This document shows positions 27,511-37,411 of a stretch of 64,000 bases of DNA, piece by piece (position 1 is the first letter of the stretch; every line of letters starts with the position of its first letter). The notes beneath the pieces are model-generated. The model was not told the DNA's origin. It worked only from the letters and a program-made list of their open reading frames with translations, and made no database searches. This stretch comes from Maribacter thermophilus (GTDB lineage: Bacteria > Bacteroidota > Bacteroidia > Flavobacteriales > Flavobacteriaceae): assembly GCF_001020565.1 (NCBI RefSeq), contig NZ_LDAS01000001.1:2380520-2444519 (forward strand), read 5' to 3'. The position numbers were made by a program, and so were the translations under genes.

Positions 27511-28104
27511 CTATTGTCTGATTTCGAATGTACCTTCTATTTTATGCACATCTGTTTCCACTAAGTTATTTCTATAGAAATCGCCCGAAAAAGTTCCCTT
27601 GCAATGTGTTACCCTATTGCTATCCGTAATCTCAAGTTCCGTAATATTTACGGATACATCCTTCGCATAATAATCTTCATCCGTAGACAACAATACCCTA
27701 ATATCAAAGTCATTGGCCCCTCCCGTATAGACAATATTGCGACTGCCAGTTTCAGGGGATGCTACCAACAAAAAATTAGATTCGGTATACGACTTACGTA
27801 CGGATACCTGTATTTGATCTTCGGAAAGATCTGGATCGGACTCTTTTGTATACAAGCGCCCCGATGTTGTAAATTCATCATCTTCACTTAAATCGGAGAA
27901 TTCATAATCTCCATTCAGCGTTGACCCCGAAATAGCAAATTTCGCATATGATTCCGGATACTCTCCACTCACCTGATCATCCGTCTGAGCATCATCCGAA
28001 TCATCTTCGCTACAGCCCGTCATAAATAGTAAGGTCAATAGCACCATACCTAGAAAATAGATTGGTTTTCCCCTTGAAGCAAATTTGTTTTGTTTTGTTT
28101 TCAT
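27511..28104 (-). CDS. lipoprotein of unknown function, 197 aa
   Basis: Signal peptide with lipobox LLFMTGC (Cys31), followed by SEDDSDDAQTDD. Acidic residues directly after the lipidated Cys match the surface-export signal known for Bacteroidota lipoproteins, so it may face outside. The mature part is strand-rich with alternating Asp/Ser/Thr and contains no domain I recognise. Gaps of 55 bp (to DUF4870) and 159 bp (from DUF4412) separate it from same-strand neighbours. Confidence 0.7.
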   Translation of the reverse strand: MKTKQNKFASRGKPIYFLGMVLLTLLFMTGCSEDDSDDAQTDDQVSGEYPESYAKFAISGSTLNGDYEFSDLSEDDEFTTSGRLYTKESDPDLSEDQIQVSVRKSYTESNFLLVASPETGSRNIVYTGGANDFDIRVLLSTDEDYYAKDVSVNITELEITDSNRVTHCKGTFSGDFYRNNLVETDVHKIEGTFEIRQ

Positions 28105-28263
28105 AATGTTATTTTTAATGATTAACCTTAAAAGTGCTGTATGCGAGCGACCGTTTACATCACCTCTCTATTACCACGAACATCGTTCAGGTCCGTAATA
28201 GTTTTTAGTATTGTTTTTTAGGGGGGAAATGAAATTGATGATATTGTACCTTACAAAAAGGCC

Positions 28264-29139
28264 CTAGTAGCCCAATGAGGTATAGTCTTTTTTATAAATT
28301 GAAAAACCGTTCTTGACAACGTTTGTACAAATCATATGAAAATTGTTCTTATCTCCTTTATTTGATTTGTAGTCCATTTCCATAATCATGGCATCTTTAT
28401 CAAATGGCAGACCATCCGGCACTTCATTATCATAAAATGTACTATATATGTTTCCTATAGGTACCTCATTAGTAACCCAAATTCTGGAAACTCCTTCTTT
28501 AGTAACAACTTCATATCCCGAACAGTTGTACCCTAAGAGTTTTTTACTTCCTATCTCTTTTATCTTGGCTTGGTCATAATTGGTATCATTTACCATTTTG
28601 CTGCGGTATTTTTCATACAACTTATTGTTGTTGCTAATTCCCATAACTGTTTTTTGACCACCTCTATTACCAAATACCAGTATCATATTGGCGGTAAAAT
28701 CCATGACCGTTATATTATCCATGTTACCAAACTCACTACCAAAATAAGTTTGCCCGGGTTCTAAATAGTAGGTTAAATCCATCTTGTCCTTACCGGTGGT
28801 CATCAGCATCTTTACCGTATAGGAAAATGTATACTCATCCGGTACGACATCCATATTTGCACCACTAAATATACTTGTAGGCAATCCAGAACCATTCTCT
28901 AGAGTTCCATTGGTGACTGCATTTTCTTTATCGGTAGACTTGTTTTTCTTATCCCCCTCTTTAACGACCCCATCTATGGCCTTGTTGGTCTTTTTTGAAA
29001 CCTCCTTATCCGTCCGGTTCAGCACTGTACGTTCCGCTGCCTTTTCTGCCTTTTTTGCAAGTTTCTCAAAAAACTGCGCATTTATGGGCAGCGCAAAACA
29101 GAACATTACAACTACTAGCACAAATGCTTTTGCTTTCAT
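28264..29139 (-). CDS. DUF4412 domain-containing secreted protein
   Basis: A 291-residue protein with signal peptide (KAKAFVLVVVMFCFALPINAQ). A Lys/Glu-rich helical stretch follows (about 25-75: EKLAKKAEKAAERTVLNR and similar). The DUF4412 domain covers about 95-285: YTFSYTVKMLMTTGKDKMDLTYYLEPGQTYFG-type strands and the typical GYNCSGYEVVTKEGVSRIWVTNEV segment. Located in the periplasm or at the outer membrane; function unknown. It starts 18 bp after the beta-barrel gene at 29158, so the two form a unit. Confidence 0.8.
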   Translation of the reverse strand: MKAKAFVLVVVMFCFALPINAQFFEKLAKKAEKAAERTVLNRTDKEVSKKTNKAIDGVVKEGDKKNKSTDKENAVTNGTLENGSGLPTSIFSGANMDVVPDEYTFSYTVKMLMTTGKDKMDLTYYLEPGQTYFGSEFGNMDNITVMDFTANMILVFGNRGGQKTVMGISNNNKLYEKYRSKMVNDTNYDQAKIKEIGSKKLLGYNCSGYEVVTKEGVSRIWVTNEVPIGNIYSTFYDNEVPDGLPFDKDAMIMEMDYKSNKGDKNNFHMICTNVVKNGFSIYKKDYTSLGY

Positions 29140-29157
29140 TTTCTATAGTTTTTTTGA

Positions 29158-29667
29158 TTAAAGACTAAACTTTACACCAGCGGCAATTACTAATTGCCCT
29201 TGGTCTATGATCACATACTTTAATTCAGAAAAGAGCAAAAAGCTTGTTCCAATATCAAAATTTGCCCCTCCCCCAAGATTCAGTCCCACACGACCATCAC
29301 TGGCCGAGAGTCCACTTCCATAAATTGAGCTATTGTCGTACTTCACGCTCACACTACTGTAGTTAAGCCCACCCAATCCATATACATCCAAGTTGCCCTC
29401 ATCAAGAAAATAATAGTTTGCATTGGCATTAAGCTCAAACCAATTGATTTTTACACCAAACTCGTCTTTTGGCAAATAGAAGATGAACGAAGGTGCAATC
29501 GTCATTTTGTCCATAATAGGAAAAGCAGCGGTAACCCCTAAACCTATGTTCTCTATCTCAGTACCATAGGCAAGCATACCTCCTATTCGCATTTCATCTT
29601 GCGCGTTGTTATATTGAACCCCCATGAACAATAGGGTCATACATAAAATAATTTTTGTGGTTTTCAT
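29158..29667 (-). CDS. small outer-membrane beta-barrel protein
   Basis: A 169-residue protein with signal peptide (MKTTKIILCMTLLFMGVQYNNAQ) and alternating amphipathic strands (MRIGGMLAYGTEIENIGLGV, FELNANANYYFLDEGNLDVYGLGGLNYSSVSVKY) ending in VIAAGVKFSL. The pattern matches eight-strand OmpA/OmpX-type barrels of the outer membrane protein beta-barrel group. First gene of the pair with DUF4412. Confidence 0.8.
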   Translation of the reverse strand: MKTTKIILCMTLLFMGVQYNNAQDEMRIGGMLAYGTEIENIGLGVTAAFPIMDKMTIAPSFIFYLPKDEFGVKINWFELNANANYYFLDEGNLDVYGLGGLNYSSVSVKYDNSSIYGSGLSASDGRVGLNLGGGANFDIGTSFLLFSELKYVIIDQGQLVIAAGVKFSL

Positions 29668-30073
29668 ACTAATTAAGGTTTTGATTATGATTAAACTTCG
29701 CTTATTGTTTCTTAATCTTTATTGATTTTATCACTTTCCCGTTTTCTAAAACATTCAAGATGTACACCCCTTTTTTTAAGTGATCAATGCTCATATAAAT
29801 TTTCTTTTCATTTAATAAATCATTCGATTTTGGGTCCATGATAGTTCAGTTATATGTTTACACGACAACCTATATGATCTGCAAGCCGATGTAAAACTAA
29901 CGGGAGTAAGAATGAGGCAATACCACAGATGTAACCAATGATGCCACAAATTGGACATCACATAAAAACACCTGTATTTAGAAGACTTCCAAAAGCACCT
30001 ATAACAAATACTTTATATTGAAAGTAAAAAACCGCCGGAAACACCTATTATCATTCACACATAAAACAGGCGC
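29668..30073. other. 406-bp gap with a T9SS sorting-domain remnant
   Basis: Apart from the remnant at 29702-29839, no coding frame is supported. The part from 29840 to 30073 shows no recognised structure. Confidence 0.55.
29702..29839 (-). pseudogene. remnant of a T9SS C-terminal sorting domain
   Basis: The minus strand encodes a 45-codon frame whose last part (IDHLKKGVYILNVLENGKVI, then KSIKIKKQ stop) matches the usual end of a type A T9SS C-terminal domain (Ser/Asn-Leu-x-x-G-x-Y-x-(V/L) followed by a basic tail). A stop codon (TGA) lies just upstream in frame, and no cargo domain precedes it. It looks like the surviving 3' end of a lost secreted-protein gene, though a tiny independent peptide cannot be excluded. 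Confidence 0.5.
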
Positions 30074-32902
30074 TTACGGGTTATCAGAAAACTCGCTGGG
30101 AGTACAACCATAGACTTCTTTAAAACACTTTATAAAATACGAAGGTGTCTTAAAGCCTACTTGATAAGAAATTTCGGAGATGGTAGCATCGGACTGCCCT
30201 AAAAGCTTGGCCGCCAATTTCACCCTTTCGTTGCGGATAAATTCTGTAGGGGACATTCCTATAATAGTTTTTAGTTTACGCTGTAATTGTCTACGGCTCA
30301 TTTTCATGGCCCCAACGAAAGTATCAACATTAAAATCAGGATTGGTTATATGTTTGTCCATTACCTGTTTGAGTAATTTCAAAAATTCCGAATCGGTATC
30401 CGAAATCACCATGTCGGGACCTGTACTAAAAGTAGTTCTATAATAGTCACCTAAGTATTTTTGATTTTGAATCAACTGCCTTACCCGTACTTTTAGTTTT
30501 TTAACACTAAATGGTTTTGTAATATAATCATCTGCCCCGGTCTTAAAACCCTGTAGTTCATTTTCTTCCCCTACTTTGGCAGTAAGCAATATTACGGGAA
30601 TGTGGCTTGTATGCACGTCTTGTTTAACGGCATCACAAAGTTCGAACCCATTTTTAAGAGGCATCATAATATCACTAACAATAATATCCGGCAAAAATTC
30701 TTTCGCCAAAGCTATGCCCTCAAGGCCATTTTCAGCTTCCTTTATATTATATTCCCCTTTAAAATTTGAAACGATAAAAGCCCTCATTTCAGAATTGTCC
30801 TCTACAACCAATATTTTAGGCAATCCGGCATCTTCTGTCTTTTTTTTCACCAAAGAGGTTTCGCCCCCCTGTTTCAACAGAGCTTCAACGTCACTTTTAG
30901 GCTCTATAAAAAGATTGCTCTCCGCGTTATTTTCACCATCATAATCATTAACAACCTCTGTAAACATTGATTTTTTTATAGGCAACGATACGGTAAATTG
31001 AATTTTATTGTTTTGCAAAGTATTAGCCACTATGTTTCCTTTGGCCAACTCCACTAGTTCTTTGGTTATGTTGAGACCAATACCCGTTCCCTGAATATTT
31101 TTACTGGCCCTATAGTAACGGGTAAAAAGCTTAGATACATCTATAGATATATTAACATCCACCGTATTGGTAATTATAAATATCCAACAGCCGTTCTTAG
31201 CATAAGATTCAACATGTATACTGCCATTTTTCGGTGTGTATTTCAAGGCGTTGGAAAGTAGGTTTACAACCACTTTTTCAATTATGTCCTTATCAAACCA
31301 TGCTGTTTCTACATCTCGTACACTGTATAAAAAATTAATTTTCTTTCTTAAGGCCTCGTGGCGAAACGGGTCTATCAATAGTTGTATTACACTTTTTAAA
31401 TCGCCTTTTCTTACAATGAGCTTTACGTTACCCTCTTCCAATTTTGACAAATCCAGTATCTGATTCACCAAATCCAACAATTTATGGGCATTGCGATTTA
31501 TAAGATCCAGTTCTTCCCTTTCTTCGTTTGATAATTCAGGATTGGACAATTTCTCAACGACAGGAGAAATTATGAGTGTTAAAGGTGTGCGGAACTCATG
31601 GGTTATATTTTCATAAAAACGTGTTTTGACGGAATCTAGTTCCTTCAAGGTTTTTAGTTTCATTTTCTCTACTTCCAAATCATACCTATACTTAAGGCGC
31701 CCATCATCTATTTCCTTATTACGGAGGGCCACCACCAATGAGAAGAGGATAATTTCTAACACCATCAATTTCAAGAACATGATATAATCACCCATAACAA
31801 GTGACAAAACATTGCCCGCAATAAGGACCAAACTACCGATAAGCACAATTTTGGCTATGGTATCTGGATTTTGGAACATTAGATATACAAACAGGGCCAT
31901 GGACAACAGCATTACAACCACTCGAAATGCATCTATTAAAAAGAATCTCCACGGAAAATACGGAAACACTATTATTTGCAAGCTATAGAGAACACCAAAG
32001 ACCAACACCCCGAACAGTAATCTTTTGGTGAATATATATGCCTTTGGAAAAACGTTCTTAAAGTCAAGAAAATAAAAAACAAACCATGTATAGCACCCAA
32101 TATTGGCAATATGCGTTATCTGATTAACATAAAAGTAAAGCTCTGGAATCGTTTTTTGATAAAAATTCAAGAACATTGGTAAGCGGTTGGCGTAATATAT
32201 AGCAACTCCTAATAAGTAGAGCCCGTATATTAAATAGCTTTTATTCTTACTGATCAGAAAATTGACCAAAAAAAGAAAAAACGAAATAAAAACAACACCT
32301 ATATAAAAAGGGACATCACTTCCCTTATAATTGACCCATAATAAATCGCGACTTAGCGCAACATTGTCATTAGCAAAGAAGAATGCCGGCAAATGCTCCC
32401 AATTATTTTTGGCCCAGTGCGTTATTACCCTTCTATTAAAATAGAAAGGGCGCGAAAAATCGACTTCATCGGTCGGCAACCTTAGTATCTGAAGATGTTG
32501 GACCCCAATAATCTTTTCCTGTTTTTTGGCAAAAATACCCACCGTATGGTGCCTATATTTTTCTTTACCCTTTACAGGTACATATACATCACTAAAATCA
32601 GCCAAACGAAAGCTCATAAACAACAGGCTTTTATTTTTCTGACCCACCAAAGAAAACCGGTACCAGTGCACTGCTTGCTTGTTCACGTTTTCCCGTGGTG
32701 CTACCACGAATTCTTTCTTAAGAACCTCATTAAAAGTTAATGACCTGGTACCGTCTTCAAAATGCAACAAATCATTTTGGGTCAATATTTGCCAATCACC
32801 TACTTCTGTTTCTACATCTACAATTTGACAATACAGGAACAATGGGCATAACACAGACAATAAAGCTGTTTTCACCTTACCCCGTAAAACATATTGTTCC
32901 AT
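30074..32902 (-). CDS. hybrid two-component sensor histidine kinase / response regulator with 7TMR-DISM sensor and AraC-type output
   Basis: A 942-residue one-protein signalling system. The N terminus is a signal peptide and periplasmic 7TMR-DISM-type beta domain (about 25-190). Seven membrane helices (about 195-395) follow. Then come the kinase domain with phospho-accepting His435 (THEFRTPLTL), N-box (NLLSNALKYTP) and G-box (GTGIGLNITKEL), a receiver domain with Asp744 (VSDIMMP) and the conserved Lys in ITKPF, and a C-terminal AraC helix-turn-helix (SRRQLQRKLK and ISEISYQVGFKTPSYFIKCF). All catalytic residues are present. Ligand and targets are unknown; the adjacent envelope genes are candidates. 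Confidence 0.93.
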   Translation of the reverse strand: MEQYVLRGKVKTALLSVLCPLFLYCQIVDVETEVGDWQILTQNDLLHFEDGTRSLTFNEVLKKEFVVAPRENVNKQAVHWYRFSLVGQKNKSLLFMSFRLADFSDVYVPVKGKEKYRHHTVGIFAKKQEKIIGVQHLQILRLPTDEVDFSRPFYFNRRVITHWAKNNWEHLPAFFFANDNVALSRDLLWVNYKGSDVPFYIGVVFISFFLFLVNFLISKNKSYLIYGLYLLGVAIYYANRLPMFLNFYQKTIPELYFYVNQITHIANIGCYTWFVFYFLDFKNVFPKAYIFTKRLLFGVLVFGVLYSLQIIVFPYFPWRFFLIDAFRVVVMLLSMALFVYLMFQNPDTIAKIVLIGSLVLIAGNVLSLVMGDYIMFLKLMVLEIILFSLVVALRNKEIDDGRLKYRYDLEVEKMKLKTLKELDSVKTRFYENITHEFRTPLTLIISPVVEKLSNPELSNEEREELDLINRNAHKLLDLVNQILDLSKLEEGNVKLIVRKGDLKSVIQLLIDPFRHEALRKKINFLYSVRDVETAWFDKDIIEKVVVNLLSNALKYTPKNGSIHVESYAKNGCWIFIITNTVDVNISIDVSKLFTRYYRASKNIQGTGIGLNITKELVELAKGNIVANTLQNNKIQFTVSLPIKKSMFTEVVNDYDGENNAESNLFIEPKSDVEALLKQGGETSLVKKKTEDAGLPKILVVEDNSEMRAFIVSNFKGEYNIKEAENGLEGIALAKEFLPDIIVSDIMMPLKNGFELCDAVKQDVHTSHIPVILLTAKVGEENELQGFKTGADDYITKPFSVKKLKVRVRQLIQNQKYLGDYYRTTFSTGPDMVISDTDSEFLKLLKQVMDKHITNPDFNVDTFVGAMKMSRRQLQRKLKTIIGMSPTEFIRNERVKLAAKLLGQSDATISEISYQVGFKTPSYFIKCFKEVYGCTPSEFSDNP

Positions 32903-33382
32903 ATGTAAAGCTTATTAAATTTATAGGGGGAAGACTACCGAAAAATCTATTTTAGATTTTCAAAAATAAGGTATTTTAAAAATCACATTTCTCTCCTAGC
33001 TGATTTAAAGGAATTTACATAAAAAAAACAGCTCCTTTTATTATTGCCCCATTACAGCTCTACACCATAAACTATTCATGACTTATAATATAACCCTACA
33101 CAAACGAGGCATATAACAATAACCTACTTCTTTAAGAGCAGAAAGTCTTCGTTCTAAATTAAAGAAATAAGTATTCGAAAAAATAATTATTTTAAAACTA
33201 ATAGATATAACCTACTAAAAATAAACCTTCTACAATTTGCAAAATTGAAAAAGCCGAAGGTTTCCCTTCGGTTTTTTCAATCATGAACACACCCAAAAAT
33301 ACATCCGTATCATACAGGTCACATTCATTGTGCATAACTACTAATACCTTCTAATAAAAACAATCTATAACTATAAATTTAT
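32903..33382. other. 480-bp gap upstream of the hybrid kinase
   Basis: AT-rich without a supported frame. It contains the terminator of the DUF4625/TonB operon (33246-33279) and must hold the promoter of the hybrid kinase; no clear consensus is visible. Confidence 0.6.
33246..33279. terminator. intrinsic terminator of the DUF4625-TonB receptor operon
   Basis: The hairpin CCGAAGG/CCTTCGG (loop TTTC) is extended by TTGAAAAAG/TTTTTTCAA. On the minus strand the stem is followed by a CTTTTTCAATTTT tract. It lies about 100 bp after the 33383 stop. Confidence 0.82.
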
Positions 33383-33862
33383 TTACTCTACAATTTTGAT
33401 ATCTACTGATGTCCTTGACTGCCAGCCGGTCTCATCGGTTACGGAATAAGAGCAATGGTAGTCTCCCGTATCCACATCATCGGGAATGGTAAGACTTATG
33501 TTTATTTCATAGCTGGCAACCCCTTCTTCTATAGTATAGTTTTCTATGAATATCATAGGGTTCATAGCATCTTTCTTTTCCTCCAAGTCACAATCTTCTG
33601 CTTGATCATCGTGTGTATGATGGTCAAAATTGTGATGTATGTCCAAACTATAGGAGGCCAACGCCATATTATCGGTCACTTGTGCCCTAAAATTATAGGT
33701 TTCCCCTCTTACCAATTGCTCACAAGCCTGTGGAAAGCCTTCTTCGTAATCAATACTGATAGTGGGCTTTTCTTCATCCTTTCCGATACCGTCATCGCTA
33801 GAACACGAAAATATCGTTAACGCAAGGAATAATAAGTAAAAATATTTTGGTATAAATTTCAT
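33383..33862 (-). CDS. DUF4625 domain-containing lipoprotein, His/Cys-rich
   Basis: A 159-residue lipoprotein (lipobox TIFSC, Cys20, then SSDDG, an export-type signal). The DUF4625 domain fills the rest: Ig-like strands with the conserved GETYNFRAQVTDNMALASYSLDIHHNFDHHTHDD region and a terminal PDDVDTGDYHCSYSVTDETG strand pair. Five histidines lie within eleven residues (DIHHNFDHHTHDD), with three further Cys/His (QAEDCD, YHCS). That composition suggests metal binding. It is the last gene of a four-gene minus-strand series with a second DUF4625 protein and a TonB-dependent receptor. Confidence 0.85.
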   Translation of the reverse strand: MKFIPKYFYLLFLALTIFSCSSDDGIGKDEEKPTISIDYEEGFPQACEQLVRGETYNFRAQVTDNMALASYSLDIHHNFDHHTHDDQAEDCDLEEKKDAMNPMIFIENYTIEEGVASYEINISLTIPDDVDTGDYHCSYSVTDETGWQSRTSVDIKIVE

Positions 33863-33918
33863 TTAAAACTATTTAAAAACCGCATGGCACCCTAAAGTGC
33901 CATACGGTAAGATTATTT

Positions 33919-34698
33919 TTATTCGGCCGTAACATCTATGTGTGTCTCGTACTCGACCGTATTGCCATCCTCATCCTCAACGGTAAAAATTACATGATAT
34001 TCTCCAGCAGGTGCCGTAGCGGGAATATCTATATGCTCATGAAATTCTGCAGAGGTTTGCTCATGGTAATCTCCCAAGAATTCTTCCTCATAATCCCATT
34101 CCTCTTCTCCTTCACCCGGGGTAACCTCATGTGTATGCACATCAACGGTAATGCTATGGATACCATTAACGGCATCTATCATAAACTCTGCATGAAAATC
34201 ACTTCCCCTAACAGCTGTTTCATCAACAGAAATTTCACTTAGGGTAATAGGATCCAAAATTTGGATATACCCCTCTACCTCGGTACTATTCCCCAATTCA
34301 TCGGTAACGACCAATTCTATATGATATTCCCCGGCCGGTATATCCGTAGGTACATCTACGTGCTCGTGAAACGTCGGGTTGATTACCAAGTAATCGGCAT
34401 CTGTATATACTTGTTCAAATTCCCAATCCACTTCACCATCCCCTGGAGTTAGGTCATGGGCATGAATTTCTAGGGTAATGCTGCTTACCACCGCTTCTGC
34501 AGTAATCTCTGCTTCTAGATGAATGTCAGAGCCTTTATAGGCATACTGTTCTGTTGAGTGATCATCTCCTTCACCATATTCAAAGTTGGAGATTACAGGG
34601 GCATCCAATGCGGAAGAACCGTCATCATCGCTACTACAGGAGTGTAGAAAAAGACCAAGCAAGGTAATGGCCGCCAAAAATTTAAAATTTGTTCTCAT
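33919..34698 (-). CDS. tandem DUF4625 lipoprotein, His-rich
   Basis: The frame opens at 34746, but the signal peptide MRTNFKFLAAITLLGLFLHSC begins at the ATG at 34698, so I use that start (259 residues; lipobox Cys21, followed by SSDDD). Two DUF4625-type Ig-like repeats follow (about 30-145 and 150-255). Each carries the same histidine set: a HAHD/HTHE strand motif ending in TPGDGE or TPGEGE, a FHEH(V/I)D(V/I)P loop, and GEYH. The repeated His/Asp/Glu pattern at equal positions suggests two equivalent metal sites. Located between the receptor and the single-domain DUF4625 gene. Confidence 0.85.
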   Translation of the reverse strand: MRTNFKFLAAITLLGLFLHSCSSDDDGSSALDAPVISNFEYGEGDDHSTEQYAYKGSDIHLEAEITAEAVVSSITLEIHAHDLTPGDGEVDWEFEQVYTDADYLVINPTFHEHVDVPTDIPAGEYHIELVVTDELGNSTEVEGYIQILDPITLSEISVDETAVRGSDFHAEFMIDAVNGIHSITVDVHTHEVTPGEGEEEWDYEEEFLGDYHEQTSAEFHEHIDIPATAPAGEYHVIFTVEDEDGNTVEYETHIDVTAE

Positions 34699-34765
34699 AA
34701 TGTTTGTTTTAAAAAGGTTTGTTTTCATTTGTTCTGTTTTAATCATTAGTAATAGTTGTTATTTG

Positions 34766-37135
34766 TTAAAAAGGCATGGTGAGCGATATGGACAGGTTTC
34801 TACCGGCTTCCGGCACATCGATCAGCCGATAAAAACTGGTATGGTCAAAGTATTTGGTATCGAATACATTGTTAAGTTTTACACGCAGTGCAACGGGCGC
34901 ACTATTCTTAAAAATGTTCATATCCGCCAATAGGGACATATTCAACACCTGGTACCCCTCTGTCTTTTCTTCCGGTGGAACAATTTCGTTCTGGGCGGCC
35001 GTCACCCTCAAGTCGGCGATTAACCGGGGGCTGCTCAAAAAGAAAAAGTCATTGAATTGATAATTGGCAGAAACCAGTCCGGACAAAGGCGGCGTAAACG
35101 GAATCGTAAAATCCTTTTTGGGGCCACTGGTCTGTCTAGAGTACACATATTCCGCCGAGGCGTCCAATCCCAGATTTTTAAACAGGGTGATACTGGCCCT
35201 GACTTCACCTCCTACCCTAAACACCTTGCTTTGTGTATACTCATAGATCTGCAAGGTTTCATAGTAGTTGGAAGTAGGGTTCAGATAGATATAGTTGTCA
35301 AAAAGATTCACAAACGGACTAACACCTACACTTATGGATGGGGTCGTATGGTCTATATCCACATCCAATTGGTACGATTCTTCAGGGTCTAGGTCCAGAT
35401 TTCCCTGCTCGTATCGGTACATGTGATAATTGACCCCATCGGAAGCCAACTCGTTGGGCAAGGGCATTCTAAAGCTCTTTCCCATATTTACCTTGTAGGT
35501 GGTGTTTTTATGTATATAACTTAGCCCTGCAGAAGCACTTACGTTTGCAAAAGTCGAGGTCTTGTCCTGGGCCCTTTGTAAGTAAATATATGACGTAGAC
35601 CCATCGGCATTGTTTACGGTGGACGGATACCAGTCGAAATAGGCCTTGGTATCTATAAATCCGTAATCATACCGTATGCCGGCCATAAAATGCAAGTCCG
35701 GATTTACGTCAAATTGATCATAGGCAAAGGCTCCGACCGCAAAACGGTTGTATGCCGGAATCAAGAAGCCCCACCCGCCTATGTTATTGTTTTGAAATTC
35801 CAGGTTTAAGCCTACCACGACATCGTGCTTCTTATGAGGTTCAAAAGAGTCCTTTACATTAAGGGAATAGGTATTCTTGCTAAATACCCGCTCTTTACTG
35901 TCCGATGGTTTGGGCATGTAACCATGGGGAACAGGTTCTGAATGTTCCTCCCTAAGGTTATTTTGATAGCCCAGATCAAAGTGCAACGTGTGGTTCTCCC
36001 CATTTACAATGGTATTGTTGGTGACCTTAAAATGGTTCACCTTATGAAACGGAAGGTCTACGTCTCTGCTGGAGCTGTCATAATCAATGTCGGAGGACCT
36101 CACCTCTAAACCATGGGCATTGGCAAAAAAGCCATTTTTTGCGTTTACATTACTGAAAAAGGTTTCCGATTTTATATGGTCGGAAACATAGCCGACACTA
36201 AAACTTGCATTGGCCTCCTCGCCCGCGGTATTTCTCAAATGGTTATCATGGAGTTCAAAAATGTAATTTTCATAGTTGATCTTATCGGTAGGCACCTTAT
36301 AGTCGCCATAATCCCTATACGTCACACGTCCACGGTAATACCATTTTTCCTTTCTTCCCTGAACGCCCGCCGAAACACCCACCAGGTCGTTGTTGCTTTC
36401 GGCCAATACGTTCACTTCCCCACCAAAGGAATTTTGGAAAGGTATTTTCGAGGGCTGTATATCTACCACCCCGGCAATAGCATCCGAGCCATACAACAAA
36501 GAGGCCGGCCCTTTTATGATCTCTATTTTTTCGATTCCGTATTGGTCTATTTCAAGACCATGGTCATTTCCCCATTGTTGGGCCTCGTGTTTTATTCCAT
36601 TTTGGACAACGGCTACCCTGTTGAAACCCAAGCCGCGAATAACCGGTTTCGATTGCCCTGAACCAATACTTATTGTACTTACCCCAGGTATTTTCTTAAG
36701 GGTCTGCATAAGACTGTTTTCCCTGTTTTGATCAAGAAACTCTTTAGAAACAGATTGCGACACTGTAGAAAGCTGTTTGGCCTTCTCTTGCTCATAATCT
36801 CCATATACCTCCACTTCCTCTAGTGCAGTAGTGGTCTCGCTCAACAAAATTTGAACCTCTTCCATATTTGGCCCAACCTCGACCTCTACCGTTACGGGAC
36901 TATAACTTATATGTGACACCGTAATAGAATATGTACCCCTAGGCACATTATTCATGGTAAACACACCAGTTGACGATGAAACGGAATAAAAACCTTTGCC
37001 AACAATATTGGCACCTTCAATAGGTTGTAAAGTATTGGCATTAAACACAGATCCTTTTACCTGAAAAGAATCTTGCGCAAAAGCTATGGAGCACAGGCCA
37101 AAACATAGCCATGCACCCAGTATTTTGTAAAACAT
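34766..37135 (-). CDS. TonB-dependent receptor, ZnuD-like (probable metal uptake)
   Basis: A 789-residue outer-membrane receptor: signal peptide (about 1-20), CarboxypepD_reg-like domain (25-110), plug (about 125-235, with SLMQTLKKIPGVSTISIG and KPVIRGLGFNRVAVVQNG) and a barrel ending in ISLTMPF. The plug segment KHEAQQWGNDHGLEID has His and Asp at a place where ZnuD-type zinc receptors have metal-contacting residues, and the barrel motif DPEESYQLDVDIDHTTP fits the same group. With His-rich DUF4625 lipoproteins downstream and a His/Cys peptide gene upstream, zinc or a similar metal is the best guess. Confidence 0.88.
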   Translation of the reverse strand: MFYKILGAWLCFGLCSIAFAQDSFQVKGSVFNANTLQPIEGANIVGKGFYSVSSSTGVFTMNNVPRGTYSITVSHISYSPVTVEVEVGPNMEEVQILLSETTTALEEVEVYGDYEQEKAKQLSTVSQSVSKEFLDQNRENSLMQTLKKIPGVSTISIGSGQSKPVIRGLGFNRVAVVQNGIKHEAQQWGNDHGLEIDQYGIEKIEIIKGPASLLYGSDAIAGVVDIQPSKIPFQNSFGGEVNVLAESNNDLVGVSAGVQGRKEKWYYRGRVTYRDYGDYKVPTDKINYENYIFELHDNHLRNTAGEEANASFSVGYVSDHIKSETFFSNVNAKNGFFANAHGLEVRSSDIDYDSSSRDVDLPFHKVNHFKVTNNTIVNGENHTLHFDLGYQNNLREEHSEPVPHGYMPKPSDSKERVFSKNTYSLNVKDSFEPHKKHDVVVGLNLEFQNNNIGGWGFLIPAYNRFAVGAFAYDQFDVNPDLHFMAGIRYDYGFIDTKAYFDWYPSTVNNADGSTSYIYLQRAQDKTSTFANVSASAGLSYIHKNTTYKVNMGKSFRMPLPNELASDGVNYHMYRYEQGNLDLDPEESYQLDVDIDHTTPSISVGVSPFVNLFDNYIYLNPTSNYYETLQIYEYTQSKVFRVGGEVRASITLFKNLGLDASAEYVYSRQTSGPKKDFTIPFTPPLSGLVSANYQFNDFFFLSSPRLIADLRVTAAQNEIVPPEEKTEGYQVLNMSLLADMNIFKNSAPVALRVKLNNVFDTKYFDHTSFYRLIDVPEAGRNLSISLTMPF

Positions 37136-37411
37136 AAAGAGATACTATAAGAATTCGAAAACTGTTCACTATCAGAACTTTGATCAAACCCCGTACATAG
37201 TATTATTGTTAAAACCTATAGATTGATGGTAGTTACATACGTGGGTTAGAACCAAATTGTACCGAGCACCAAATCGGTCCTCACATGGTAGCAGTAGGAT
37301 GCGCCAAATATCATCGATCCATTATTGGACATATAGAACAAACACAGATGAGTCTTTGATCCATACTACCAAACAGACGGTATTCTTTAACAATAAAATT
37401 TACGGGAAAAC

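Noticed and set aside
37136..37411. Possible riboswitch (cobalamin or other) between the His/Cys gene and the TonB receptor
   Set aside because: Only a weak stem ACCGA/TCGGT is seen; none of the conserved boxes of the cobalamin, TPP or FMN riboswitches could be found.
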